A stretch of 40,988 nt of DNA from Synergistaceae bacterium (GTDB lineage: Bacteria; Synergistota; Synergistia; Synergistales; Synergistaceae), in assembly GCA_031290815.1 (NCBI GenBank), contig JAISLO010000006.1, positions 1 through 40,988 of the forward strand, in the 5' to 3' direction. Position numbers and translations under genes: made by a program. Shown here in pieces: positions 26,152 through 35,211 of the stretch. Under the pieces are notes generated by a model, which was not told the DNA's origin, ran no database searches, and saw nothing but the letters and a program-made list of their open reading frames with translations. Numbering within the stretch: position 1 is the stretch's first letter; each line of letters starts with the position of its first letter.

Positions 26152-27207
26152 ATGTTCAAGTTCTTATCAGGTCTGTTCAGCCGGGATATTGGTATAGATC
26201 TGGGCAGCGCTAATACCGTGGTTTATGTTAAAGGACGCGGCGTGGTGATCGATGAGCCTTCTGTCTTAGCCGTTCGCAAGGTGGGAAATAAAGGCCGCAA
26301 AGAGGTAATCGCCTTTGGCCATCCCGCAAAGAGGATGATCGGCAAGACCCCGGTGGGCATAGAGACCATACGGCCGCTGCAGCACGGAGTCATAGCCGAC
26401 TTCGACATGACCGAGCAGATGGTCGGTCATTATATGACGGCGGCCAACCAGGGACGCCGGCTGATGGCCCATCCCCGAGTCGCGATATGTGTGCCGGCGT
26501 GCGTCACCGAGGTCGAGAAGCGGGCCGTCGTGGACGCGACCCTCGGCGCGGGGGCGAGGGAGGCGTTTGTGGTCGAGGAGCCCCTGGCCGCGGCGCTCGG
26601 CACCGGACTGCCCATCAACGAGCCGCGCGGCAACATGGTGGTCGACATTGGAGGCGGCACAAGCGAGGTTGCTGTCCTTTCGCTCGGCGGCGTGGTGATA
26701 AGCAACTCCCTGCGCACCGCCGGGGATGATTTCGACACCGCCATAGTATCGATGCTGAGGCAGAATTACACGCTTTCGATCGGCGAGAGCACGGCGGAGG
26801 AGGTTAAGATCAGCATCGGGTCCGTGATATCCCTCGAGGAGGAGCTCGAGATGGAGGTCAAGGGACGCGATCTCATGGATGGGCTTCCCAAGGTCGTAAG
26901 AGTGACATCCAACGAGGTTCGGGAGGCCATCGAGCCCTTCATCTGCCGTATCGAGGACATGCTTCGCTATGCGGTGGAACAGACTCCGCCCGAGCTGGTA
27001 AAGGACATAGTGGATCAGGGGCTGGTGCTGACCGGAGGCAGCGCGCTCCTGAGAGGGCTGAACGTTCGTCTTTCCGATGTCATGAACGTTCCCGTTCATA
27101 TGGCGGAGCAGCCGCTTTTCTCGGTGGCGTTGGGCCTGGGAAAGCTGCTCGAGACCGTGGATCGCGGTGATAAGATATCCGTCACCATCGATCACTCGAC
27201 AGTGTAG
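26152..27207 (+). CDS. mreB: Rod shape-determining protein MreB
   Basis: A bacterial actin (351 residues, normal length) that forms filaments under the inner membrane and guides the elongation machinery. Actin-fold nucleotide motifs are clear: phosphate 1 DIGIDLGSANTVVYVKGRG (about 12-30), phosphate 2 NMVVDIGGGTSEVAVLSLGG and the adenosine loop LTGGSALLRGLN. The short N-terminal MFKFLSGLFSRD is a potential membrane-binding amphipathic segment. It is the first gene of the shape and division cluster, followed 29 bases later by mreC. Confidence 0.96.
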   Translation: MFKFLSGLFSRDIGIDLGSANTVVYVKGRGVVIDEPSVLAVRKVGNKGRKEVIAFGHPAKRMIGKTPVGIETIRPLQHGVIADFDMTEQMVGHYMTAANQGRRLMAHPRVAICVPACVTEVEKRAVVDATLGAGAREAFVVEEPLAAALGTGLPINEPRGNMVVDIGGGTSEVAVLSLGGVVISNSLRTAGDDFDTAIVSMLRQNYTLSIGESTAEEVKISIGSVISLEEELEMEVKGRDLMDGLPKVVRVTSNEVREAIEPFICRIEDMLRYAVEQTPPELVKDIVDQGLVLTGGSALLRGLNVRLSDVMNVPVHMAEQPLFSVALGLGKLLETVDRGDKISVTIDHSTV

Positions 27208-27236
27208 CGTGAGAGCAGGGGAGGCGATCCTCCCGA

Positions 27237-28034
27237 ATGGCGGGCAAACTCAATTCCATTCTGGTAAACTCGCTTGTGGCGCTCTTCTGCGGCCTTATGA
27301 CGTTGTGGGTGTCGTACGCGTTTCCGGTTGCCGTGAGGTCGATGGCGGACAAAGTAGGGGCCGCCTTGTCATACCCAGAGATGCCGGCACAGGAGCTTCG
27401 AGCCCTGGTGCAGACCATCGGAAACTGGGTGATGGAACGAAAGAGCCTCCAGGACAGAAACAGGGAGCTTGAGATAGAAAACCTCGCACTGCGCGCCGCT
27501 TTGCATGACGCGGCGCTTCCCCGCCCGGCGTCCGCGGCCGATATGATCGGCGCAAGGGTGACGCTGAGATACCCGGAAGCGTGGTGGAAGGAGGTTCGCA
27601 TCAACATGGGATCCTCCCAAGGCGTCAAGGTTGGGGCGCCTGTGCTCTCGGACGGATATATGATCGGGAAGGTCGCCATGGTTGGCGAGGATTATTCGTG
27701 GGTGGAGCTCATCACATCGGCCTCGTTTTTGTTGGCGGCGGTCGTGAACGAGACGTGGGACCTGGGCGTGATAAACGGCGATGACAGGGGAAATATCTGG
27801 CTCCTCTACATGCCGCCGGAGAGGGAGTTCAAGCGTGGGATGATGGTCTCGACCGCGATGGTTGGGGATTATCTGCCGCCGGGAATACCCATAGGCAGGA
27901 TATGGGGAAACGGCGAGACGAGAGATGGCTTCACGCCGCAGAGCGTGGTCTCAGGCGCGCATCTGACGCAGCTCTACAATCTGCAGGTGCTCTTGGTCTT
28001 CGGCGAGACGGAAGCCGGCGGAGCGCGGAATTGA
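27237..28034 (+). CDS. mreC: Rod shape-determining protein MreC
   Basis: A 265-residue bitopic protein that scaffolds the elongasome on the periplasmic side. One membrane helix lies near residues 8-30 (ILVNSLVALFCGLMTLWVSYAF). A coiled coil follows (about 50-90, with MERKSLQDRNRELEIENLALRAAL), then the two-beta-barrel MreC domain with GSSQGVKVGAPVLSDGYMIGKV and a GIPIGRI turn. The ATG at 27237 lies 29 bases after mreB. The stop TGA overlaps the mreD TTG start. Confidence 0.93.
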   Translation: MAGKLNSILVNSLVALFCGLMTLWVSYAFPVAVRSMADKVGAALSYPEMPAQELRALVQTIGNWVMERKSLQDRNRELEIENLALRAALHDAALPRPASAADMIGARVTLRYPEAWWKEVRINMGSSQGVKVGAPVLSDGYMIGKVAMVGEDYSWVELITSASFLLAAVVNETWDLGVINGDDRGNIWLLYMPPEREFKRGMMVSTAMVGDYLPPGIPIGRIWGNGETRDGFTPQSVVSGAHLTQLYNLQVLLVFGETEAGGARN

Positions 28035-28501
28035 TCGTGTCAGTCGCCGCCTGGCTGCTGCAGGACCTGCTTCAGGTCCTGACTATGGGCTTCATGCTGG
28101 TGCCGGAATTTTTCATGCTCGTGGTCGTCTACATGACGATATCGGGCCCGCTCGACGAGGGGCGGATATCGTTTTGGCTGTGGTTTGCCTTTGCCGGAGG
28201 AGTCCTGTGGGATCTTAGATGGGCGGCCGTTCCTGGTATGAGCGGACTGATAAACGTTGCGGCGGTCGCCACGGTTTTCTGGGTGTGGAACAGGACGCCG
28301 GCCGGGGGGAGGAGCGCCGTGCTCTTTGCCGGGCTTGCTGGCGGGATTCACTTTCTGTCGGGCATCGCGCACTACTTCTCGTGGGCCGTGCCCAGCCAGG
28401 CCGCCACGAGGATGTTCCTGATCCAGCAGCTGATGTCGGTTCCGGCGCTGGTGCTGCTGTGTTTTGTTTATGCTGTGAGGGTCAGAGATCAGCATGTATA
28501 A
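28031..28501 (+). CDS. mreD: Rod shape-determining protein MreD
   Basis: A small multi-spanning membrane protein of 156 residues with about five hydrophobic segments, as expected for MreD. It is identified by size, topology and position between mreC and mrdA rather than by sharp motifs. I chose the TTG at 28031, which overlaps the mreC stop (TTGA) and has GGAG seven bases upstream. A GTG at 28037 is the alternative. Its last eight bases overlap mrdA. Confidence 0.82.
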   Translation: MIVSVAAWLLQDLLQVLTMGFMLVPEFFMLVVVYMTISGPLDEGRISFWLWFAFAGGVLWDLRWAAVPGMSGLINVAAVATVFWVWNRTPAGGRSAVLFAGLAGGIHFLSGIAHYFSWAVPSQAATRMFLIQQLMSVPALVLLCFVYAVRVRDQHV

Positions 28502-30227
28502 GGCACTCGATCTCTTCGACATCGACCAGCGTCTGATATACGTCCGCAACATCTTCATATTCTCTCTGTCGCTGCTCATCATTGGCCTCGTGTACTTTCA
28601 GCTCGTGAAGGCCGACGAGTACGTCGAGCTCGCGTCGGGGAACAGGCTGAGAATGGTTCGCATCCTCCCGCCGAGGGGCAATATTTACGACGCGAGCGGG
28701 GTTCCTCTGGCCGTCAACGTGAGGACGTTCGATATAAAAGGTTATCCGATGGATCTCCGCAAGGAAGAGGATTTTGAAAGGATTTCGTCGCTGTTTGTCC
28801 GTCATGGAATCCCAATGACGCCGAACGGCTTGAAGGAGAGCGTCGAGAAACAGTACGTGGCGCCGTACAGGGCGGTTTCGGTAGCGACAAACCTGACTCT
28901 GGCCCAGATCGCCGATCTCGTCATGGATTCCGACTTCTCCGAGGCCCTCTTCCCCTCCCCTGTTTGGCGCAGAATCTACCCCGGAGGGGCGCTGGTAGCT
29001 CACGTCATCGGCTACGTCGGAGAGATAACGCGGGACGAGCTGGAGGACCAGAGAGACCTCTACTACCAGGCCGGAGACATCATAGGGAAAAACGGCGTCG
29101 AGGCCATGTACGAGGAGGACCTGCGCGGCGTCGTGGGCGATCAGGTCGTGGAGGTCGATTCGCGCGGGCGAAGGCTGAGGGACGTAAACTATAACGATCC
29201 TCAGAAGGGCGAAGATGTCAGACTGACGCTCGACCTCGCCGCGCAGAGGGAGGCGGCCAGGCTGATGGAGGGCAGGCGCGGCGCGATTGTGGCGATGGAC
29301 GTAAACGACGGTTCCGTGCTCGCGTTTCTGTCGTCTCCGACATTCGACCCCAACCCGCTCACATGGGGGATATCATCGAAGGAGTGGGACGCGCTGAGGG
29401 AGGACAAGGACAAGCCCATGATGAACCGGGTCATAGGCGGCGCTTACCCGCCGGGATCGACCTTCAAGGTTGTCACGGCATCTGCGGTCCTGATGGAGAA
29501 GGTCGCGAACACCCGTTCGACGGTGTTCTGCCCGGGAAATTTTCAGCTCGGCCCCCAGACGTTTCGCTGCTGGAGGCGGAGCGGCCACGGAACGGAGTCG
29601 CTGCTGGGAGCGTTTCGTGACTCGTGCGACGTATACTTCTATCAGATGAGCCTGAAAGTCGGAATAGACAAGCTGACCGAGTGGGGGCAGGAGCTCGGGG
29701 TGGGCGAACGCACGGGAATAGATCTGCCTGGCGAGTCAAGGGGAGTTCGGGCCGGCAGGGAGTGGAAGAGGTCGAGGTTTGGGGAATCATGGTACCAGGG
29801 GGACACTGTGAATTACTCGATAGGCCAGGGGTTTCTGCTGATGACGCCGATGCAGCTGGCCCGCGTGTTCGCGGTATTCGCGAATGGCGGCCGTCTCGTG
29901 ACTCCCAGGCTCAACACCGACAAGACCCCCGAGTCGAAGAAGGTCGGCGTTTCACGCGAGAACGTCGATTTCATCAACAAAAGTCTCCGCGAGGTCGTCG
30001 AAAGGGGCACCGGCAGGGCCGCCGGCGGTTATGGCGCGGCGGTAGCCGGCAAAACCGGCACAGCGCAGAACCCTCATGGGGACGATCACGCGTGGTTTGT
30101 CGGCTACGCGCCGGCATCCAACCCCAGATACGTGGCTGCTGTTCTAGTCGAGGGCGGAGGCTCGGGATCATCGACCGCCGGTCCTCTCGCCGCTCAGATG
30201 TTGTCATATCTGCTGGAGCATGACTAA
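28494..30227 (+). CDS. mrdA: Penicillin-binding protein 2 (elongation transpeptidase)
   Basis: The class B transpeptidase that cross-links peptidoglycan during elongation, partnered by RodA (577 residues). An N-terminal membrane helix (about 17-38) is followed by a PBP dimer domain starting at RILPPRGNIYDASGVPLA. In the transpeptidase domain S322 is the nucleophile in PPGSTFK (K325), with S377-C378-D379 as the SxN-equivalent and K520-T-G as the third motif. It overlaps mreD by eight bases. Its usual partner rodA is in the same cluster, but after the min genes rather than adjacent. Confidence 0.95.
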   Translation: MYKALDLFDIDQRLIYVRNIFIFSLSLLIIGLVYFQLVKADEYVELASGNRLRMVRILPPRGNIYDASGVPLAVNVRTFDIKGYPMDLRKEEDFERISSLFVRHGIPMTPNGLKESVEKQYVAPYRAVSVATNLTLAQIADLVMDSDFSEALFPSPVWRRIYPGGALVAHVIGYVGEITRDELEDQRDLYYQAGDIIGKNGVEAMYEEDLRGVVGDQVVEVDSRGRRLRDVNYNDPQKGEDVRLTLDLAAQREAARLMEGRRGAIVAMDVNDGSVLAFLSSPTFDPNPLTWGISSKEWDALREDKDKPMMNRVIGGAYPPGSTFKVVTASAVLMEKVANTRSTVFCPGNFQLGPQTFRCWRRSGHGTESLLGAFRDSCDVYFYQMSLKVGIDKLTEWGQELGVGERTGIDLPGESRGVRAGREWKRSRFGESWYQGDTVNYSIGQGFLLMTPMQLARVFAVFANGGRLVTPRLNTDKTPESKKVGVSRENVDFINKSLREVVERGTGRAAGGYGAAVAGKTGTAQNPHGDDHAWFVGYAPASNPRYVAAVLVEGGGSGSSTAGPLAAQMLSYLLEHD

Positions 30228-30296
30228 TCACTGATCGATCATTTATGATATATTTATCGTGATGTTGAATCATAATTTGTTTAAGGGGGCGGCGTT

Positions 30297-30992
30297 TTGA
30301 TAAAGATCAAGGGTACGGCCGATTCCATGATGAGGTGCATCATCCCCGAGGACATGCCTTCCGATGAGATGCCCGCCGCGCTGTGCGACGTCAGGATCAG
30401 AGGACAACATATACTTGAGGGCGCCGAGATCATCCTGGATTTAGGGGCGAGAAAACTTGACGAGAAACTCGTGTCCTCGATCATGACGGATTTCGTGTGG
30501 TCCTCTGGGGCTCAGGTTGTGGCGTGGATTACGTATGACGCGGCATCTCAGGGCAACTTGAAGAGGATCGGGCTTTCTACATCCGAACCGGTCCCTTCAT
30601 ACGCGAAATCGCAGGGCATAAGGCCGTCGCTCGTGTTGGAGAGGTCACTCCGCAGCGGACAACGCGTCGAGCACCGCGGGGATGTGGTGATCGACGGACA
30701 TGTCAACGACGGCGCCGAGGTGTTGTCGTCCGGCAACATTACGATTCTCGGGCGTCTGAGCGGCCTTGTGCACGCCGGATATGAGGGCGACGAGAGCGCG
30801 ATAGTCATAGCCAGATCAATGGAGGCCATGCAGGTGCGCATAGGCGGCAGAATAGGTTCCCTCGAGCGAGGAGCGCAGTGGTGGGGCAAGATGGTCACCG
30901 TGCGCGTGGACGAGGGTTCTGTGCTGATAGATTATTGGCCCGCATTGAAGGGCGAAAGAGGAGAAGACTTCGCCCAGTTGGAGTCGTCATGA
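30297..30992 (+). CDS. minC: Septum site-determining protein MinC
   Basis: An inhibitor of FtsZ assembly at the poles, activated by MinD (231 residues). The N-terminal MinC_N domain is about 1-105. The C-terminal beta-helix domain (about 115-220) shows RSGQRVEHRGDVVIDGHVND, GNITILGRLSGLVHAGYEGD and the RIGGRI end. The start is TTG at 30297 behind TTTAAGGGGG. A 69-base gap from mrdA has no clear terminator. Its TGA overlaps an ATG that opens the 40-codon ORF leading to minD. Confidence 0.92.
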   Translation: MIKIKGTADSMMRCIIPEDMPSDEMPAALCDVRIRGQHILEGAEIILDLGARKLDEKLVSSIMTDFVWSSGAQVVAWITYDAASQGNLKRIGLSTSEPVPSYAKSQGIRPSLVLERSLRSGQRVEHRGDVVIDGHVNDGAEVLSSGNITILGRLSGLVHAGYEGDESAIVIARSMEAMQVRIGGRIGSLERGAQWWGKMVTVRVDEGSVLIDYWPALKGERGEDFAQLESS

Positions 30993-31111
30993 TGGAACGG
31001 CTGATTGAATCGGCAGGACGACACTCAGCCGTTTTAAATGATGCCTCCGTCAGGGTTTTATTCCGATTTGAAGTCAACAGTTATTTTCTGTTTTATCGAG
31101 GAGGAGTTTAA
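30989..31111 (+). CDS. Putative 40-codon ORF bridging minC and minD
   Basis: An ATG at 30989 overlaps the minC stop (ATGA) and has GGAG five bases upstream. The frame stays open for 40 codons and ends in a TAA at 31109-31111, immediately before the minD ATG at 31112. The minD ribosome-binding site (GAGGAGGAG) lies within its last codons. The peptide begins MMERLIESAGRHSAVLND and ends with an aromatic-rich stretch (NSYFLFYRGG). I recognise no family. Exact contact at both ends suggests coupling, but an open frame of this length could be chance. Confidence 0.35.
   Translation: MMERLIESAGRHSAVLNDASVRVLFRFEVNSYFLFYRGGV
30996..31033 (+). terminator. Weak hairpin between minC and minD
   Basis: AACGGCTG (30996-31003) and CAGCCGTT (31026-31033) are perfect inverted copies with a 22-base loop, followed by TTTAAA. 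It could attenuate read-through into minD or adjust minC/minD stoichiometry. The loop is long and the T-run short, so confidence is low. Confidence 0.3.
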
Positions 31112-31915
31112 ATGGAGTCGCGAGTGATCGTAGTGACCTCTGGCAAGGGAGGTGTGGGAAAGACGACGACGACGGCGAACCTCGCCGCGGCGCTTGCTCG
31201 CATGGGAAAAAAGGTCGTCGCGATAGACGGGGATGTTGGGCTCAGGAATCTCGACGTTATAATGGGACTCGAGAATCGCATTGTCTATACTCTGATAGAC
31301 GCGATCGATGGGGCTTGCCGTCTCAAACAGGCGCTGATCAAGGACAAGAGGATCGAAAACCTCTCCATGATCCCGACCGCGCAGAGCAAGACGAAGGATG
31401 CCGTGACTGCCGATCAGATGATAAAGGTCTGCGACGAGCTGAGAGCCGACTTCGATTACATCCTCGTGGACAGTCCGGCGGGCATCGAGGCCGGTTTTAA
31501 AAACGCGGCGGCCGGGGCCGACGAGGCCTTGGTCGTCACGACGCCCGAGGTGTCGGCCGTAAGGGACGCCGACAGGATAATAGGCCTTCTGGAGTCGATG
31601 GAGAAGTCCCCGATACGCCTGATAGTGAACAGGATAAAGCCTCACATGGTGAAGAAGGGCGATATGCTCGGGGTCTCCGACGTGCTGGATATACTGGCGA
31701 TCGACCTGATCGGAATGGTGCCCGACGACGAAAGCGTGGTCAGGAGCGCAAACACGGGAGAGCCGCTGACGATGTCCAGCGATTCCCCGGCAGCGCGGGC
31801 TTTCAAGAACATAGCTTCGAGGCTGGTTGGCAACGACGTCCCGTTCATGTCATTGGAATCGGCTGACGCTAGTGGCGGTCTGTTAGGCAAGCTGAAGCGG
31901 GCCTTAGGTCTGTAG
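31112..31915 (+). CDS. minD: Septum site-determining ATPase MinD
   Basis: A ParA/MinD ATPase (267 residues) that binds the membrane in its ATP form and recruits MinC. It has a deviant Walker A motif, TSGKGGVGKTTTTANL, near residues 9-24. The switch I/II regions are seen at AIDGDVGLRNLDVIMGLE and ILVDSPAGIEAGF. The C-terminus GGLLGKLKRALGL is the expected membrane-targeting amphipathic helix. A strong GAGGAGGAG ribosome-binding site precedes it. The minE gene starts 15 bases after its stop. Confidence 0.96.
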   Translation: MESRVIVVTSGKGGVGKTTTTANLAAALARMGKKVVAIDGDVGLRNLDVIMGLENRIVYTLIDAIDGACRLKQALIKDKRIENLSMIPTAQSKTKDAVTADQMIKVCDELRADFDYILVDSPAGIEAGFKNAAAGADEALVVTTPEVSAVRDADRIIGLLESMEKSPIRLIVNRIKPHMVKKGDMLGVSDVLDILAIDLIGMVPDDESVVRSANTGEPLTMSSDSPAARAFKNIASRLVGNDVPFMSLESADASGGLLGKLKRALGL

Positions 31916-31930
31916 GATGAGGGGAGAAGG

Positions 31931-32203
31931 ATGATGAGCCTGTTTTCGAGATTTTTCGGCAAAGAAGAGGGTTCCGGAAAGACCGCAAAGGACAGAATAA
32001 TCATGGTTCTGATGCAGGACCGCGCCGACATCTCCCCGGAGTTGATGGAGAATATGAAGCGTGACATAATAGCGGTCATAAAGAACTATGTGGATATAGA
32101 CGAGGAACGCATCGAGCTGGATCTCGAAAAGGAGAACACATCAGTCGCTCTGGTGGCTAACATTCCGGTGCTGACAGTTCGCAGACGCAAGAGGAGAGTT
32201 TAG
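31931..32203 (+). CDS. minE: Cell division topological specificity factor MinE
   Basis: A 90-residue regulator that stimulates the MinD ATPase and drives oscillation or gradient formation. The N-terminal MSLFSRFFGK is the membrane-binding amphipathic segment. The anti-MinCD region AKDRIIMVLMQDRADISPELMENMKRDI follows, then a C-terminal dimerisation beta-sheet (ELDLEKENTSVALVANIPVL). GGGGAGAAGG lies directly before the tandem ATGs. The rodA gene begins six bases after its stop. Confidence 0.94.
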   Translation: MMSLFSRFFGKEEGSGKTAKDRIIMVLMQDRADISPELMENMKRDIIAVIKNYVDIDEERIELDLEKENTSVALVANIPVLTVRRRKRRV

Positions 32204-32209
32204 TACGAA

Positions 32210-33340
32210 ATGGTGTTTGAATCAACTTACGGTTGGGGCGAGATTCGCATGGGACTCGATCGGATCATGCTGACCGCCGTTTTGTGTCTGTTCGCGCTGG
32301 GCCTCATATCCATATTCAGCGCTGGCGTCGGAGTCATGTCGTCGAACGCGACGAACGTTTTGAAACAGGCCGTCTGGGGGGTCTTCAGCGCCGTAGTGTA
32401 CGTCGTCATCCTGCGAATCGGATATCAGAACTTCGTGCGCGCAGGCTACTGGATTTATGGCGGCAGCATCGTGATGCTCGTGGTGCTCTTGCTGACTGGT
32501 TCTGCGTCGCGCGGTGCCGTCAGCTGGTTTCGCATCGGTTCGGTCGGGTTTCAGCCGTCGGAGCTCGGAAAGGTCGCGCTCATTCTCGCGATGTCGCGCT
32601 TCTGCTCGCGTTACCCTCCAGACACGCTGAAAAGGCTTGTGATCTCCCTTCTCATTACAGGAGTGAGCGTCGGTTTGATATTGCTGCAGCCAGATCTTGG
32701 CAGCTCGCTCGTCTACTGCGCCATAATATTCGCCATTCTCACGGTGGCGGGAGCGCCGGGCAAGTATCTCGGAGGACTCGTGCTGGCGGGGGTGTTTGCC
32801 GTGCCTTTTTTCTGGCAGACACTGAAGGAGTATCAGAGACTCCGCCTCAAGGTATTCCTCGATCCCTACATCGATCCTCAGGGCGCGGGCTACAATGTCA
32901 TTCAATCGAGGATAGCCGTGGGATCGGGCGGGCTTTGGGGGAAGGGGTTTCTTCGCGGAACCCAGGGGCGGCTGCACTTTCTTCCGGAGCCGCATACGGA
33001 TTTTATATTCAGCGTCTATGCGGAGGAATTTGGCTTTATCGGAGCGGTGATCGTCATCGTTCTCTTTTCCGTCCTCTTCTGGCGGATACTTCGCGCCGCG
33101 TTTCGCACGAAGGACATCAGGGCAAAGCTGATCTGCGTCGGCGTAGTGGCTTGGACGTGGTTTCAGGTGATGGAGAGCGTCGCGATGAGCATGGGATTGG
33201 CTCCGATAACTGGCCTTCCCTTACCCTTGTTCAGCTACGGGGGAAGCTCCCTCCTGATGACAGCCGTGGGGCTTGCGCTCGCGCAGAGCGTGGCCATTTC
33301 TCCGGTGCGCGGAAAATTGACCATGGTCGTGTCCCAATGA
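32210..33340 (+). CDS. rodA: RodA peptidoglycan glycosyltransferase (SEDS family)
   Basis: A SEDS-family polymerase that builds glycan strands together with PBP2 (376 residues, about ten membrane segments). Family signatures are seen in WFRIGSVGFQPSELGKVALIL, LLQPDLGSSLVYCAI (conserved Asp), QSRIAVGSGGLWGKGFLRGTQ, FLPEPHTDFIFSVYAEEFGF and PLPLFSYGGSSLL. I call it RodA rather than FtsW because of the mre/mrdA context. The ATG at 32210 is used; an ATG at 32249 with a better ribosome-binding site (GGGGCGAG) is possible. Confidence 0.92.
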   Translation: MVFESTYGWGEIRMGLDRIMLTAVLCLFALGLISIFSAGVGVMSSNATNVLKQAVWGVFSAVVYVVILRIGYQNFVRAGYWIYGGSIVMLVVLLLTGSASRGAVSWFRIGSVGFQPSELGKVALILAMSRFCSRYPPDTLKRLVISLLITGVSVGLILLQPDLGSSLVYCAIIFAILTVAGAPGKYLGGLVLAGVFAVPFFWQTLKEYQRLRLKVFLDPYIDPQGAGYNVIQSRIAVGSGGLWGKGFLRGTQGRLHFLPEPHTDFIFSVYAEEFGFIGAVIVIVLFSVLFWRILRAAFRTKDIRAKLICVGVVAWTWFQVMESVAMSMGLAPITGLPLPLFSYGGSSLLMTAVGLALAQSVAISPVRGKLTMVVSQ

Positions 33341-33359
33341 CGCCCCGCGGCAAGACAAG

Positions 33360-35147
33360 ATGAAAAGGGAGATTCCCGCCGGCTATTGGTCATTGCTGTC
33401 CATGGTCAAGCGCCCCGGAAGATACTCCGGCGGCGAGTGGGGCAGCATGGCGATCGAGGACGACGGCCGGGATGAAAAGAAGGTCCGCATCTGCCTGGCC
33501 TTCCCGGACGTGTACGAGGTGGGCATGAGCTACCTCGGGTTTCAAATACTGTACTCGCTGATCGGGACGCTCGGCTACGCGCGGGCGGAACGCGCTTACT
33601 GTCCGTGGATCGACATGGAGGCCGCGATGAGGGAAGCCGGTCTGCCTCTTTGCTCGCTCGAGACGGGCCGTCCTCTGTGTGACTTCGACGCCGTCGGATT
33701 TACCCTCCAGTACGAGCTGTGCAGCACGAACATCTTGACTATGCTGGACCTGGGACGCGTGCCTATCCGATCGTCAGAGCGGGGGGATGCCGACCCCATC
33801 GTGATCGGCGGAGGGTGCGGCGCGCTTGCCCCTGCCCCGCTCGAAATTTTCTTCGACGCGTTTTGCATTGGCGACGGGGAGGACTCGACGCCGGAAATTC
33901 TGACCGCTCTGCTCGAGACCAGGGGACGGCCCAGGTATGAGAGGCTGCTGGCGGTGTCCGCAGTCCGAGGGGTTTACGTCCCGGGACTGAGCGCTGTTCC
34001 GGCGCGGCGCAGGATCGTGGAAAATTTGGACGAAGGCTTTCTCCACAGGACCATGATAGTCCCGAATATGGGCGTGATTCACGACAGGGCTGTCGTTCAG
34101 GTGCAGCGGGGCTGCACTAGGGGATGCCGTTTCTGCCAGGCCGGAATCATAGACAGGCCGGTGCGCGAACGCGGTTTGGAGTCCGTGGCGCGGCAGATAG
34201 AGGACCTCCTGAGCTTCACCGGATGGGAGGAGGTCGGTCTCCTTTCTCTGTCAACGTGTGCCTGGACGCCGCTCGCCGGTCTGCTCGAATACATTGCTCC
34301 GCTCCTGGACCGGAATGGTATAAAGCTGAGCCTTCCCAGTCTCAGGATGGATTCGTTTTCGATCGAACTCGCGGCTAAACTAGAGGAGATGAGGCGCGGA
34401 GGCCTGACCTTCGCTCCGGAGGCCGGAAGCGGCAGGCTGCGCGCCGTGATCAACAAGAGCGTCACTGAACATGATATCGAGTCCGCCCTGGACGCCGTGT
34501 TCGAACACGGATGGGACAGGGTGAAGCTGTACTTCATGATGGGCCTTCCCACCGAGACATTTCAGGACCTGGACGGGATAGCGGATATAGCCTTTGAAGC
34601 CGCGGCCGCTGCGAGGCGGCATAAGCGGCGCGGCAACATCTCAGTCTCGCTCGCCGGGTTTGTCCCCAAGGCTCACACTCCGTTTCAATGGGAGGCGCAG
34701 ATATCGAGGGACGAGCTTAGGGAGCGGGGCCGGTATGTAAAGGGCAGAGTTCGGAACGGCAGGATCTCGCTGTCCTATCACGAGCCGAATCAGACGTTTC
34801 TGGAGGGAGTGTACGCCAGGGGGGATGGGAGGCTGGGGGAGGCCACTCTGGAGGCCTGGCGCAGAGGCGCGCGGTTTGACGGCTGGACGGAGTGTTTCAA
34901 CGCGAACCTCTGGACGGAGGTGTTCAGCGATTTGGACATCGATCCCGACTGGTATGCGTCGAGGCCTCGCGAGATCGACGAGCCGCTGCCGTGGGACATG
35001 ATCGACGTCGGAGTGACGAAGAAATTCCTCGCTTCCGAGAGGGCCGCTGCGCTCCGCGGCGAGACGACGGACGACTGCCGTCACGCCGGCTGCAACGGGT
35101 GCGGATGGCAGGGATGCGCGGAAGCGTGCCGAAATGCGCTGGGTTAA
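33360..35147 (+). CDS. TIGR03960-type B12-binding radical SAM protein
   Basis: A 595-residue radical SAM protein with an N-terminal B12-binding-like domain (about 35-190; RICLAFPDVYEVGMSYLGFQILY). The SAM-cluster cysteines are C252, C256 and C259 (GCTRGCRFCQAG). TIM-barrel segments include GGLTFAPEAGSGRLR and DRVKLYFMMGLPTE. A cysteine-rich tail (CRHAGCNGCGWQGCAEAC) may bind a second metal centre. The reaction of this family is not established. In many bacteria it is adjacent or fused to the TIGR03936 domain and upstream of RNase G, exactly as here. It starts 19 bases after rodA with a weak ribosome-binding site. Confidence 0.87.
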   Translation: MKREIPAGYWSLLSMVKRPGRYSGGEWGSMAIEDDGRDEKKVRICLAFPDVYEVGMSYLGFQILYSLIGTLGYARAERAYCPWIDMEAAMREAGLPLCSLETGRPLCDFDAVGFTLQYELCSTNILTMLDLGRVPIRSSERGDADPIVIGGGCGALAPAPLEIFFDAFCIGDGEDSTPEILTALLETRGRPRYERLLAVSAVRGVYVPGLSAVPARRRIVENLDEGFLHRTMIVPNMGVIHDRAVVQVQRGCTRGCRFCQAGIIDRPVRERGLESVARQIEDLLSFTGWEEVGLLSLSTCAWTPLAGLLEYIAPLLDRNGIKLSLPSLRMDSFSIELAAKLEEMRRGGLTFAPEAGSGRLRAVINKSVTEHDIESALDAVFEHGWDRVKLYFMMGLPTETFQDLDGIADIAFEAAAAARRHKRRGNISVSLAGFVPKAHTPFQWEAQISRDELRERGRYVKGRVRNGRISLSYHEPNQTFLEGVYARGDGRLGEATLEAWRRGARFDGWTECFNANLWTEVFSDLDIDPDWYASRPREIDEPLPWDMIDVGVTKKFLASERAAALRGETTDDCRHAGCNGCGWQGCAEACRNALG

Positions 35148-35211
35148 ATCTTCGCGCCGAGGCGGGTTTTTGTCCCCTCGCCTGGCCGCGATCGCGGCAA
35201 TGAGGTTCTGA

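Noticed and set aside
32222..33363. Other-frame ORFs on both strands over rodA
   Set aside because: rodA has a full set of SEDS motifs; these are shadows.
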